From NCBI GenBank assembly GCA_021802115.1, contig JAKABA010000108.1, forward strand, positions 1-12,781: a stretch of DNA of 12,781 nucleotides. The letters run 5' to 3'. This stretch comes from a bacterium (lineage in GTDB: Bacteria; Chloroflexota; Dormibacteria; UBA8260; Bog-877). Numbering within the stretch: position 1 is the stretch's first letter; every line of letters begins with the position of its first letter. This document shows positions 5,545-12,781 of the stretch, piece after piece. A program made the translations under genes and the position numbers. The notes beneath the pieces were generated by a model. It saw only the letters and a list, made by a program, of their open reading frames with translations. It had not been told where the DNA came from and searched no databases.

Positions 5545-6369
5545 GTGCGCAGCGAACCTCCCGAGCAATTCCAGCTCCCCGTCGACAAAGGCGAGATCCG
5601 AGGCACCATCTGGCCGGGTGGGCCCGAGGCCGCCGTGCTCCTCCATCCCGGAGTCGGCGATCGCCGCTGCTGGGAGCAGGTGGTGCCCTGCCTCCCCGAC
5701 GAACTCACGGTCATCACCTTCGATCTGCGGGGATACGGCGAGTCACCGTCCTCGCCGGCGCCGTTCACGCATCTCGGAGATCTCATGGTCCTGGTCGAGC
5801 GGCTGGCCCAGGGGAGGTCCGTCTGGCTGGTGGGCAGCTCGTTGGGAGGTGGGGTAGCGCTGGATGCCGCGGCCGAACATCCCGACCTGGTGAGGGGATT
5901 GGTCCTTTTGGCTCCCGCCGTCAGCGGCGCGCCCGAACCCAGCCTGGACCCTGATACCGCAGCGCTGGTGGATGAGGTGGAGGCGGCTGTGGCCAGCGGG
6001 ACCATGGACGACGCCGAGGCCGAGGCGCGGATCTGGCTCGATGGCACCGGACCGCCCGGTCGCGTTGGCGGGTCAGCGCGCCAGCTCATGCTGGCCATGA
6101 ACCGCGGCACCGCCGAGCGCGGTGGGTCCGAGGATCAGGGGAAGTCCGGCCTCGCAACCTGGGACCGGCTGGAATCCATCGGCGTCCCGACCAGCTGCGC
6201 CTGCGGGGACCTGGATCTACCGTTCCTGATCGAGCGCACCGCAGAGGTCAGCCGGCGCATTCCCAAGAGCCGGTATCAAACGATCCCGGGCACCGCCCAC
6301 CTTCCCTATCTCGAGCAACCCGCCCTGGTCGCCCGCCTGCTTGCGGAAGCTATCATCCCACCGGGATGA
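5545..6369 (+). CDS. Alpha/beta-hydrolase fold protein
   Basis: A 274-residue alpha/beta hydrolase without signal peptide, predicted cytosolic. The oxyanion-hole motif is HPG (34-36), followed by FDLRGYGES (59-67). The nucleophile elbow is GSSLG (97-101) with Ser99; the likely acid is Asp224 in CGDLDLP, and the base is His252 in GTAHLPYLEQP. A cap domain lies between about residues 128 and 205. This layout is typical of esterases, lactonases and meta-cleavage-type hydrolases; the substrate cannot be told. The start is taken as GTG-5545: a -10 hexamer lies six bases upstream, and the extension from ATG-5482 (MRGWRHPGQRVDD...) is not conserved-looking and would cover the promoter. It follows the monooxygenase gene by 126 bases with its own promoter, so they are probably not one operon. 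It converges on the aldo/keto reductase gene. Confidence 0.85.
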   Translation: MRSEPPEQFQLPVDKGEIRGTIWPGGPEAAVLLHPGVGDRRCWEQVVPCLPDELTVITFDLRGYGESPSSPAPFTHLGDLMVLVERLAQGRSVWLVGSSLGGGVALDAAAEHPDLVRGLVLLAPAVSGAPEPSLDPDTAALVDEVEAAVASGTMDDAEAEARIWLDGTGPPGRVGGSARQLMLAMNRGTAERGGSEDQGKSGLATWDRLESIGVPTSCACGDLDLPFLIERTAEVSRRIPKSRYQTIPGTAHLPYLEQPALVARLLAEAIIPPG

Positions 6370-6390
6370 GCGGGAGGACCGATCCGGCCG

Positions 6391-7401
<1,011 letters not shown>

Positions 7402-7407
7402 CACTCC

Positions 7408-7413
7408 AATGTA
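7408..7413 (-). promoter_or_regulatory. -10 box (TACATT) for the aldo/keto reductase gene
   Basis: In minus sense TACATT-GGAGTG-GTG gives the same six-base spacing to GTG-7401 as in the hydrolase gene, suggesting a leaderless transcript. Confidence 0.5.
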
Positions 7414-7463
7414 GTGGGACTCGGGGGGCCTTCGTCAGGCGGATCTGAGCGCCAAAGGTGCAC

Positions 7464-7489
7464 GCCCGGGCCCCCGTCGGCCACCGGGC
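7464..7489 (-). terminator. Weak hairpin after the DNA glycosylase gene
   Basis: In minus sense GCCCGG and CCGGGC pair across a 14-base loop, starting 19 bases after the glycosylase stop. There is no U-tract and the loop is long, so this is a weak candidate. Confidence 0.2.
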
Positions 7490-7508
7490 TCGCGGGCGGT
7501 CGATCCGG

Positions 7509-8378
7509 TCACCGCAGCAACCGCGACATCCGGCGGTCGGCGAGGAGGCGGCCCCCGGTCTGACAGGTGGGACAGTAGAACAGCGAGCGCTCCGCATAAC
7601 TCACCAGACGGATCACGTCCTGGCAGACCGGACACCGCTCCCCGGCCCTGCCATGCACCCGAAGGCCCTCCCGCCGATGGCGCGTCGGACGTGGGGAGGC
7701 CGCGATGGCTGCCCGGGTGGCTTTCTCGAGCACGTCGACGATGGCGTGATGGAGATCCAGGCGCTCTCGGGAGTCGAGGCTGCGTGTCAGCCGGAAGGGC
7801 GACAGCCGCGCCCGGTGCAGGATCTCGTCGGAGTAGGCGTTGCCGATGCCTCCGATCCGTGACTGGTCTGTGAGAGCTGACTTGAGGGTGGAGTTCGAGG
7901 CGTCCAGGACGCTCTCCAGCCGGGACAGGGTGAACTCCGAAGAGAGGGGATCCGGCCCGAGCGCTGCCACCGACGGAACCTCCGTGGGGCGGCGCACCAC
8001 CCACAGGCCGAGCCGCTTTTCGGTGCCGGCCTCGCTGACCTCCAGCCCCACCTCTGGCGACTCCGGATCCGACCCGGAGAAGCTCAGGCGCAACGCCACG
8101 TCCCCTCGGCGCCCTCCCGCTGCGGCCGGCTCAGGCCGCATCCTGACCCAGCCACCGCGGGCGAAGCGGATGACGAGCCACAGGGCGCCGAAGTCAAGGC
8201 CCAGCTGCTTGCCGAAACGGCGGCAGGCGACCAGCCGGCTGCCCTCGAGCTCCCCAATCGGCGGGGCAAAGGTCTTCAGCGCGGAGAAGGAGATCAGATG
8301 ACAGCTGACCACCCGCTGCCCGCCCAGGCTCGTGCTGAGCTCCTGGGCCAGGGCCTCTACCTCGGGCAGCTCCGGCAC
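7509..8378 (-). CDS. Fpg/Nei-family DNA glycosylase (formamidopyrimidine-DNA glycosylase-like)
   Basis: This 289-residue base-excision-repair enzyme removes oxidised bases and cleaves the abasic site. It starts MPELPEVEAL: Pro2 is the Schiff-base nucleophile and Glu3 its partner, so translation must begin at GTG-8378, not at the upstream in-frame ATG-8396, which would bury Pro2. Lys57 (RRFGKQL) matches the catalytic lysine; the helix-two-turn-helix holds GIGNAYSDEIL (177-187); the zinc finger has Cys249/Cys252 and Cys269/Cys272. The usual HxGMxG motif is replaced by RFARGGWVRM (71-80), and the finger reads ERSLFYCPTCQT, ending LADRRMSRLLR. These mark an actinobacterial-type Fpg/Nei subfamily distinct from classical MutM. 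A TAAATT box five bases upstream suggests a leaderless mRNA. It may be co-transcribed with the reductase, which also has its own -10 box. Confidence 0.88.
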   Translation of the reverse strand: MPELPEVEALAQELSTSLGGQRVVSCHLISFSALKTFAPPIGELEGSRLVACRRFGKQLGLDFGALWLVIRFARGGWVRMRPEPAAAGGRRGDVALRLSFSGSDPESPEVGLEVSEAGTEKRLGLWVVRRPTEVPSVAALGPDPLSSEFTLSRLESVLDASNSTLKSALTDQSRIGGIGNAYSDEILHRARLSPFRLTRSLDSRERLDLHHAIVDVLEKATRAAIAASPRPTRHRREGLRVHGRAGERCPVCQDVIRLVSYAERSLFYCPTCQTGGRLLADRRMSRLLR

Positions 8379-8383
8379 CGGCC

Positions 8384-8389
8384 AATTTA
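8384..8389 (-). promoter_or_regulatory. -10 box (TAAATT) for the DNA glycosylase gene
   Basis: In minus sense TAAATT-GGCCG-GTG places the hexamer five bases before GTG-8378. It overlaps the codons between ATG-8396 and the GTG, which argues further that the ATG is not used. Confidence 0.5.
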
Positions 8390-8468
8390 ATCCCATTCCC
8401 GACCGCAGGCGCAGCCGGTGGGAGGCACCCGCCCCTGGCGGAGGTGGCTGGTCCCTGAGCCCCGGACC

Positions 8469-8474
8469 TATACT
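8469..8474 (+). promoter_or_regulatory. -10 box (TATACT) for the SIS-domain gene
   Basis: TATACT is close to the sigma-70/SigA consensus and isolated in GC-rich DNA. Transcription would start near 8481, giving a leader of about 55 nt. No clear -35 is seen. Confidence 0.55.
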
Positions 8475-8525
8475 GGCGCCCGGCCGAGGCGACCCGACGC
8501 CGGCAGCAGCCCGGTCCGCGGAGAT

Positions 8526-8531
8526 GGAGGA
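8526..8531 (+). promoter_or_regulatory. Ribosome binding site deciding the SIS-gene start
   Basis: GGAGGA lies four bases ahead of ATG-8536. The alternative ATG-8524 overlaps it and has no comparable signal upstream. Confidence 0.6.
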
Positions 8532-8535
8532 GTTG

Positions 8536-9543
8536 ATGGCAGCGACCCGTTTCGCCTTCGATGATCAGATCCAGTCCCAGGCCGGCGCGGTCGCCGCCGC
8601 GCTGAGGGTCAGCGGCGTCCCCAGCCTGGATCCGGAACGACCGCTGCTGTTCTCCGGGATCGGCACCTCCCTGCACGCGTGCCAGGTGGCCGCGTACTGG
8701 GTGGCGGAGTTGTCGGACGGCGCCCTGCGTCCGGCGGCGGTGGAGGCGCACGAGCTGGCTCTGCATGGAGGGATCCATGCCCATGATCAGGTGGTGGTGG
8801 TCTCCCACCGCGGCACCAAGCGCTTTCCCAATCAGCTGCTGGCCAGAGCCTCCTCGGTGGGCGCGACCACGGTCATGGTCACCGGCTTGGGAGCGCCGTC
8901 ACCGACCGCCGACTTCGTTCTCAGAACCTGCCCCGACGAGCGCGCCAGCACCCACACCGTCTCGTATCTGACGGCCCTGGCGGTGCTCGGCCGGCTGGTG
9001 GCGACCACCCTGGATGCCGGCGACTTCGCCGACCGGTTGGGCCTGGTGCCGGAGGCGATCGCCGAGACCCTGGCGCTCCCCGATCCCATCAGGATTCCGC
9101 CCCGACTCATCAACCGGGAGCCTATCGTCGTGACCGGTTACGGCATCGACGCGATCACCGCCGATGAGGCTGCCCTCAAGATCAAGGAGGGGGCGTACCT
9201 CTTCGCTGAGGGCATGTCCCAGGAGCTGGCGCTGCACGGGACGCCGGCTGTATTCGAGTCCCGGATGGCGGCGATCATGCTCCAACCCGGTCGCGACGAC
9301 GGCGGACGGGAGCCGGAGCTGAGATCCCTTCTTCGGGAGCTCGGCGTCTTGGTGCTCAGCAGCGGTCCCGGCGAGACGGACCTTCCCTTCGCCAGAACCG
9401 ACTACCTGCTGCGCCCGCTGGTGGCAATCATCCCGATCCAGCGCCTGGTCGCCGAACTGGGCCGCGGCAGAGGCTCCAACCCGGATCTCACCCGCGGGGA
9501 CGTCGAGCCGTGGGCGTCCGCCATCCCCAAGGTGCATCTCTGA
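8536..9543 (+). CDS. Double-SIS-domain sugar-phosphate isomerase/deglycase-like protein
   Basis: A 335-residue protein with two sugar-isomerase (SIS) lobes, related to the isomerase half of GlmS but with no N-terminal glutaminase domain. Lobe 1 contains FSGIGTSLHACQ (39-50), EAHELALHG (70-78) and SHRGTKR (90-96) at the usual phosphate-binding SxSGxT position. Lobe 2 contains VVTGYGIDAI (198-207) and ALKIKEGAYLFAEG (213-226), the counterpart of the GlmS ALKLKE segment, then QELALHG. The C-terminal GSNPDLTR...IPKVHL resembles the GlmS tail that closes the active site. Such stand-alone proteins act as amino-sugar-phosphate deaminases/isomerases or deglycases (FrlB/AgaS type); the SHRGTK variant leaves the substrate open. 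It is a single-gene unit with its own -10 box, divergent from the glycosylase gene. The ATG-8536 start follows from GGAGGA; ATG-8524 is possible. Confidence 0.8.
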   Translation: MAATRFAFDDQIQSQAGAVAAALRVSGVPSLDPERPLLFSGIGTSLHACQVAAYWVAELSDGALRPAAVEAHELALHGGIHAHDQVVVVSHRGTKRFPNQLLARASSVGATTVMVTGLGAPSPTADFVLRTCPDERASTHTVSYLTALAVLGRLVATTLDAGDFADRLGLVPEAIAETLALPDPIRIPPRLINREPIVVTGYGIDAITADEAALKIKEGAYLFAEGMSQELALHGTPAVFESRMAAIMLQPGRDDGGREPELRSLLRELGVLVLSSGPGETDLPFARTDYLLRPLVAIIPIQRLVAELGRGRGSNPDLTRGDVEPWASAIPKVHL

Positions 9544-9624
9544 CCTCCCGCGGCGGGCTGCTGGGGTGGGAAGCGCTGCGTTCACATCCTCGGTCTTCCC
9601 TCACCACCACGCCGCGGCCATCTC

Positions 9625-9648
9625 GAGCTCGCGCCTTCGGTCGAGCTC
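9625..9648. terminator. Hairpin between the convergent SIS and membrane-protein genes
   Basis: GAGCTCG (9625-9631) pairs with CGAGCTC (9642-9648); GCC/GGT continues the stem around a TTC loop with one unpaired base. It overlaps the stop codon of the minus-strand gene at 9647-9649 and lies 80 bases after the SIS stop, a sensible position for a bidirectional terminator. No U-tract follows on either strand. Confidence 0.4.
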
Positions 9649-10624
9649 AGCCGAACAGGCCCTGCAGGTGGTACCGGCGCTTGGCGTACAGGTAGGCGAC
9701 CAGCCCGGCAACGGTCGCCACCCCCTGGCCGCCGGCTCGCTGCATGAGTGCGACCGCCGTCGCGGTGGCCGGCGAGAGGCCGGCCACGATCAGGACGCCC
9801 GCCAGGGTCGCCTCGGATGCCCCCAGCCCCCCGGGGATGAGGCTGATGGCGCCACTGATGCTGCCCACCGCGTACACCGACGCCGCCTCCGGCCAGGTCA
9901 GCGCTCCGGGCGCCAGTGCCTGGGCGACCAGCCAGAAGACGGTGGTCATCGCCGCGACCTGGGCCAGGCCGATCAGGGACCAACCCAGGGTGTCGGGCCG
10001 CTGCAGCAATTGCACCGTCTCGGCGTGCAGCTCATCCAGCGGATCCAGCAGGCGGCGCACGCCCAGGATCCGTCCTCCGACCGTGTGCAGCGCGTGAAAC
10101 AGCGGCGGCACCGTCAGCACCGAGATCGCGGCCGCGGCCACCACCAAGGCCGCGATCGGCACCGCCGGACTGATGTGAAACTCGAAGAGCCCAGGCACGG
10201 CGACCACCACCAGCAGCAGCCCGTAGATGAGCTCTTGGACCGTCACCGTCGCCAGCACATCGCTGAAGGAAGAGTCCGACTCCCTTGCCGCCAGCACGAC
10301 TCGGGTCAACTCCCCCAGCGGCAGCAGGGTGGTCACCTGCCCGGCCAGGTTGAGCGCCACGGTCTCGCCCATGGGCAGCCGGGCGCCCACGTCCCGGAGC
10401 AGAAACTGCCAGCGCACCCCCTGCATCACGTAGTACGCCAGCGAGCAGGCAACGATGGCGGGGATCAGGATCAGGTTGAAGTGAGTCAGCGCATGACCCA
10501 GACGGCCTGGGTTGATCACCACGATCAGGGCCGCCAGGCCCGCCAAGCCCACCACCCCGGCCGTCCACGCGACCACACCACGGTGGCGTCTGCCACCGCT
10601 CTCGACAGTCACGTCAGTTGCCAT
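9647..10624 (-). CDS. Integral membrane protein of the LPG-synthase-TM/YbhN flippase-like family
   Basis: A 325-residue polytopic membrane protein with about eight hydrophobic segments. It shows the hallmarks of the lysylphosphatidylglycerol-synthase transmembrane family (UPF0104/YbhN): RWQFLLRDVG (71-80), GQVTTLLPLGELTRVVLA (95-112), and the signature PGGLGASE (264-271) near the C-terminus. Members act on or move lipid-linked substrates; this one lacks the soluble MprF catalytic domain, so aminoacyl transfer is not expected. Two ATGs are in frame, 10633 and 10624. The TACTGT box ends one base before ATG-10633, so if that promoter is real the first ATG is not in the transcript; ATG-10624 is preferred with a leader of only a few bases. 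It follows the MFS gene on the same strand by about 100 bases. The lipid partner is unknown. Confidence 0.82.
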   Translation of the reverse strand: MATDVTVESGGRRHRGVVAWTAGVVGLAGLAALIVVINPGRLGHALTHFNLILIPAIVACSLAYYVMQGVRWQFLLRDVGARLPMGETVALNLAGQVTTLLPLGELTRVVLAARESDSSFSDVLATVTVQELIYGLLLVVVAVPGLFEFHISPAVPIAALVVAAAAISVLTVPPLFHALHTVGGRILGVRRLLDPLDELHAETVQLLQRPDTLGWSLIGLAQVAAMTTVFWLVAQALAPGALTWPEAASVYAVGSISGAISLIPGGLGASEATLAGVLIVAGLSPATATAVALMQRAGGQGVATVAGLVAYLYAKRRYHLQGLFG

Positions 10625-10634
10625 ATTCTCCATG

Positions 10635-10640
10635 ACAGTA
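10635..10640 (-). promoter_or_regulatory. -10 box (TACTGT) for the flippase-like gene
   Basis: TACTGT fits TANNNT in minus sense, ten bases before ATG-10624, predicting a very short leader and transcription independent of the MFS gene. Confidence 0.4.
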
Positions 10641-10728
10641 GCCGTTCGTTCGGCCCTGCCTCAGCGACGAGCCGGCGCCAGTTCATCCGCACCTGGCCGT
10701 CGAAGCGCGCCCGATGCGGCAGTGCCGG

Positions 10729-12111
10729 TCACCCAGCCGAAACCTCGCCCGAGTCGAACTCGAACTTGCGCTGACCCCACAGAGCCGCTCCGAAGCCGAC
10801 GACGGGCAGCAGCAGAAGTAGCGCCATGCCCCGATAGCCAGTTACCGGAATTATAAGTCCCAACACCGCCGGGACCACGATCGAGGTTGAGTTGCTAACC
10901 GCCAGCAGCGCCGCGTTGGCCCGGGCCAAGCCATCTGGGCCAGCGCTGGCCGCCACCTGGGCCAGCACGATCGGGAAGGTCAATCCGTGAGGCAGACCCA
11001 GGATCCCCATGGCGACCAGCAGCAGGCCGAGGCCGTGACCGGTCGCCAGCAGCGCCAGGCCGACGACGGTGAGAAGGCCCGACCCCAGCAAGACGGGAAC
11101 CTTACGGCGGATGGGAGCGCGCCACGCGACCAGTGCCCGAGCTCCCAAAGACGTGATGAAGAAGCAGCTGAAGCCGAGCTGTGCCTCCTCGGGTGTGACC
11201 CCGAAGGCGGACCGGGCCAGCACGGCGCCAAACACGGTGATGGCGGCGAAGGGAACCGAGTACAGCAGCTGAGCGGTCACCGCCGCCCGCCAGCCGGGAT
11301 TCCCCAGCGGGCTGCGCCCAACCACGGCCTTCGCCCGGGCGCGCAGCGGGGGCGCCGACGCCGCCACCGCCCCGGCCAGGGCGACCTCCTCCTCCACCAC
11401 CGGCGCCTCGAGGGAGGCGGCGCTGGTGGGCGCACCGGGGCTGAACCGGCTGGACCACCCCAGAGCGGCCACTCCCGCACAGGGGAAGAGCAGGAAGGCC
11501 AAGAAGGGGCTGCGCAGGTCCTGTCCCGTCACCCCCAGGACTCCCGACTCCAGCAGCGGGCCGATCGCCAGGCTCCCGCTCAGAGTCAGGGTGAACAGAG
11601 CCAGTGCGCGTTCCCGGGTGGCGGGATCGACCTGGCCGATCGCGGTCGCCAACGCCGGAAACACCACCCCGCCACCGAGCCCCAGCACGACCACCCCGAG
11701 ACCCAGCTGCCAGAAGCTGTGGGCTGTCGCCAGCAGCACCAGCGCCGGCAGCACCAGGCAGATCCCCACGGCTGCCGCCAGGCGGCTCCGCGCCACCGGC
11801 ACCCGGCTGGCGACACCCAGATTCACCCCCACCGTGACCGCACCCCCGACGGCCGCCAGAGTCCCGATGGCAGCCGCGCCCAGACCCACCGAGTCATGGG
11901 CCAGCAGGGAGAAGGTGGTCAGCGCCATGTTCTGAGTCGCCCGAAAGCAGCCGGCGGCGATCAGGAGACCGAGCACGCCGACCCACCGGCGACCCGCGGC
12001 TGGCGCCCTCACCCGCTTGCGGTACCGCCCCACCAATCCCGACGGGTCGACCCCGCCGCTTGTGGATTCGAGGTGGGCCGTGCCATCGGGGATCTCCTCT
12101 GCAACCGCCAT
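10729..12111 (-). CDS. Major facilitator superfamily (MFS) transporter
   Basis: A 460-residue inner-membrane carrier with about twelve hydrophobic segments in two halves: roughly 43-218 and 275-446, joined by a loop (about 219-274) rich in Ala, Pro and Glu. The N-terminus of about 40 residues is hydrophilic. The segment GLGGGVVFPALATAIGQVDPATRERAL (144-170) and its counterpart GILGLPHGLTFPIVLAQ (369-385) are typical of drug/metabolite efflux-type MFS proteins, with internal pseudo-symmetry. The canonical motif A is not clear, and the substrate cannot be assigned. ATG-12111 is chosen as the first in-frame start; AGGA lies close before it, a weak ribosome binding site. The gene lies 231 bases downstream of a ROK-family gene on the same strand, which could regulate it or supply a kinase, but a structured intergenic region separates them. 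Confidence 0.82.
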   Translation of the reverse strand: MAVAEEIPDGTAHLESTSGGVDPSGLVGRYRKRVRAPAAGRRWVGVLGLLIAAGCFRATQNMALTTFSLLAHDSVGLGAAAIGTLAAVGGAVTVGVNLGVASRVPVARSRLAAAVGICLVLPALVLLATAHSFWQLGLGVVVLGLGGGVVFPALATAIGQVDPATRERALALFTLTLSGSLAIGPLLESGVLGVTGQDLRSPFLAFLLFPCAGVAALGWSSRFSPGAPTSAASLEAPVVEEEVALAGAVAASAPPLRARAKAVVGRSPLGNPGWRAAVTAQLLYSVPFAAITVFGAVLARSAFGVTPEEAQLGFSCFFITSLGARALVAWRAPIRRKVPVLLGSGLLTVVGLALLATGHGLGLLLVAMGILGLPHGLTFPIVLAQVAASAGPDGLARANAALLAVSNSTSIVVPAVLGLIIPVTGYRGMALLLLLPVVGFGAALWGQRKFEFDSGEVSAG

Positions 12112-12144
12112 CGATCCTGAGGGGCGGGAAACGTGGCAGCCGGG

Positions 12145-12174
12145 GGCTTGGGGTTGACGGGGTCAGCCCCAGCC
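12145..12174. promoter_or_regulatory. Strong hairpin in the ROK-MFS intergenic region
   Basis: GGGGTTGAC (12150-12158) and GTCAGCCCC (12162-12170) pair with one G-T wobble around GGG; GGCT/AGCC extends the stem past a one-base bulge to 13 bp. It lies 34 bases upstream of the MFS start, within the leader predicted from a weak TAGAGT box. Neither side has a U-tract. It could be a terminator of the ROK gene, an attenuator, or an operator. Confidence 0.45.
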
Positions 12175-12213
12175 GATCCGTGAGTCGCCAGCACCAGGGG
12201 CGCTCCACCACCA

Positions 12214-12219
12214 ACTCTA
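12214..12219 (-). promoter_or_regulatory. Weak -10 candidate (TAGAGT) for the MFS gene
   Basis: In minus sense TAGAGT matches TANNNT within the only AT-richer patch of the 231-base ROK-MFS gap. It would give a leader of about 95 nt containing the 12145-12174 hairpin. No good -35 is visible. Confidence 0.3.
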
Positions 12220-12342
12220 AGGCCGGCCCGGCGTCATCAGCAGGCGCTCCGCGGGCGGCAGGACCTGGTGTGAACCGCAGCGCTGTCGGCCGTCATCTCA
12301 ACCGGCGGGCTCAAGGGAGGGCCCGCGCCGCGGTCCGGGCGG

Positions 12343-12781
12343 TCAGGCGGTCTGCCGGGCCACCCCCGGAGCTCCCGCGTCCACCGCGTCGACGATGGAG
12401 ACGCTGCGGTTTCCGGCCCCCGCTCGGCTGCTTCCGGCCTGGGACCGGTCGGCCTCCGCCTGCCCCGCAATGACCTCCATCGGCGGACACGCCAGTGGCA
12501 CCGTGCTGGGGTCGCTGAGGACGCGCTGCAGGCCAAGCTCCGCTGCTCCCATCAGGACCGAGCTGCCATCGAACTTGGGTTTCATGAGGGCGACCCCCGA
12601 GGGGTGAGAGTAGCGGGAGCTGGTGTTCAACTGCTCCCCCAGCACCGGCCGGGCAAGCTCCAGGATGTCCTCGAAGACTCCGCCCAGGATCACCATCTCG
12701 GGGTCCATCGAAGTCACCATGTTGACCAGTCCCACCCCTATCCACCTGGCGGTTTCGTTGACCGCCGTGAGGCAGGTGGGG
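12343..12781 (-). CDS. ROK-family protein (transcriptional regulator or sugar kinase), C-terminal part
   Basis: The reading frame enters from the right edge, so only 145 C-terminal residues are visible. They begin PTCLTAVNETARWIGVG, then NMVTSMDPEMVILGG, the conserved ROK C-terminal block (usually LGxGLANLxNxxxPexVvlGG), and continue to SSVLMGAAELGLQRVL, the family's closing helix. The ATP/sugar-binding and zinc motifs and any N-terminal helix-turn-helix lie outside the window, so a NagC/XylR-type regulator cannot be separated from a glucokinase-type enzyme. The SSVLMGAA block followed by LSDPSTV resembles regulator-type ROK proteins. After the normal end there is a tail of about 45 residues rich in Ala, Gly and Ser, which is unusual. 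The gene reads toward the MFS gene. Confidence 0.75.
   Translation of the reverse strand, partial: PTCLTAVNETARWIGVGLVNMVTSMDPEMVILGGVFEDILELARPVLGEQLNTSSRYSHPSGVALMKPKFDGSSVLMGAAELGLQRVLSDPSTVPLACPPMEVIAGQAEADRSQAGSSRAGAGNRSVSIVDAVDAGAPGVARQTA

Noticed and set aside
9566..10774. 402-codon plus-strand frame opposite the flippase-like gene
   Set aside because: Low-complexity His/Gln/Arg-rich translation caused by GC-biased codons of the membrane-protein gene on the other strand; no start signals.
10987..12120. 377-codon plus-strand frame opposite the MFS gene
   Set aside because: Same reason: antisense shadow, Gln/His/Arg-rich, no domain, while the minus strand encodes a clear twelve-helix transporter.

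Overview
This is a GC-rich window (roughly two-thirds G+C by eye) from a bacterial chromosome with strongly GC-biased third codon positions. Several genes seem to lack a leader: a TANNNT -10 hexamer lies only 5-6 nt before a GTG start. That habit, an actinobacterial-type Fpg/Nei-family glycosylase, a mycobacterial-type lactate monooxygenase and the glutathionyl-hydroquinone-reductase remnant all point to an actinobacterium or a related high-GC Terrabacteria lineage such as Dormibacterota or Chloroflexota. The phylum is an inference. I see no rRNA, tRNA, CRISPR array, transposase, integrase or phage gene.

Layout from left to right. Positions 1-364 hold what looks like a broken junction: a possible start of a minus-strand gene running off the left edge, facing the 5'-truncated 3' end of a glutathionyl-hydroquinone reductase gene. 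Next come two divergent class I SAM methyltransferases (409-1047 minus, 1165-1965 plus). A BcsA-like family 2 glycosyltransferase with a C-terminal PilZ domain follows (2060-4006 minus). It is divergent from a lactate 2-monooxygenase-like flavoenzyme (4234-5418 plus), and the region between them holds several inverted repeats. Then come an alpha/beta hydrolase (5545-6369 plus), an aldo/keto reductase (6391-7401 minus), an Fpg-family DNA glycosylase (7509-8378 minus), and divergent from it a two-lobe SIS-domain sugar-phosphate isomerase/deglycase-like protein (8536-9543 plus). The right part is all minus strand: the C-terminal part of a ROK-family protein running in from the right edge, an MFS transporter, and a YbhN/LPG-synthase-type integral membrane protein.

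The genes do not form one pathway. The window reads as ordinary chromosome with mostly single-gene transcription units, many with their own recognisable -10 box. The only weak functional group is carbohydrate-related: the SIS protein, the ROK protein and the MFS carrier. The glycosyltransferase looks like a c-di-GMP-controlled exopolysaccharide synthase but has no bcsB/bcsZ/bcsC partner in view. I do not see convincing evidence for a new multi-gene system. The most useful leads are the decayed left-edge gene, the 45-nt hairpin-forming repeat inside the 3' end of the glycosyltransferase gene, the leaderless-start pattern (which also fixes the Fpg start), and the structured intergenic regions at 4007-4233 and 12112-12342.
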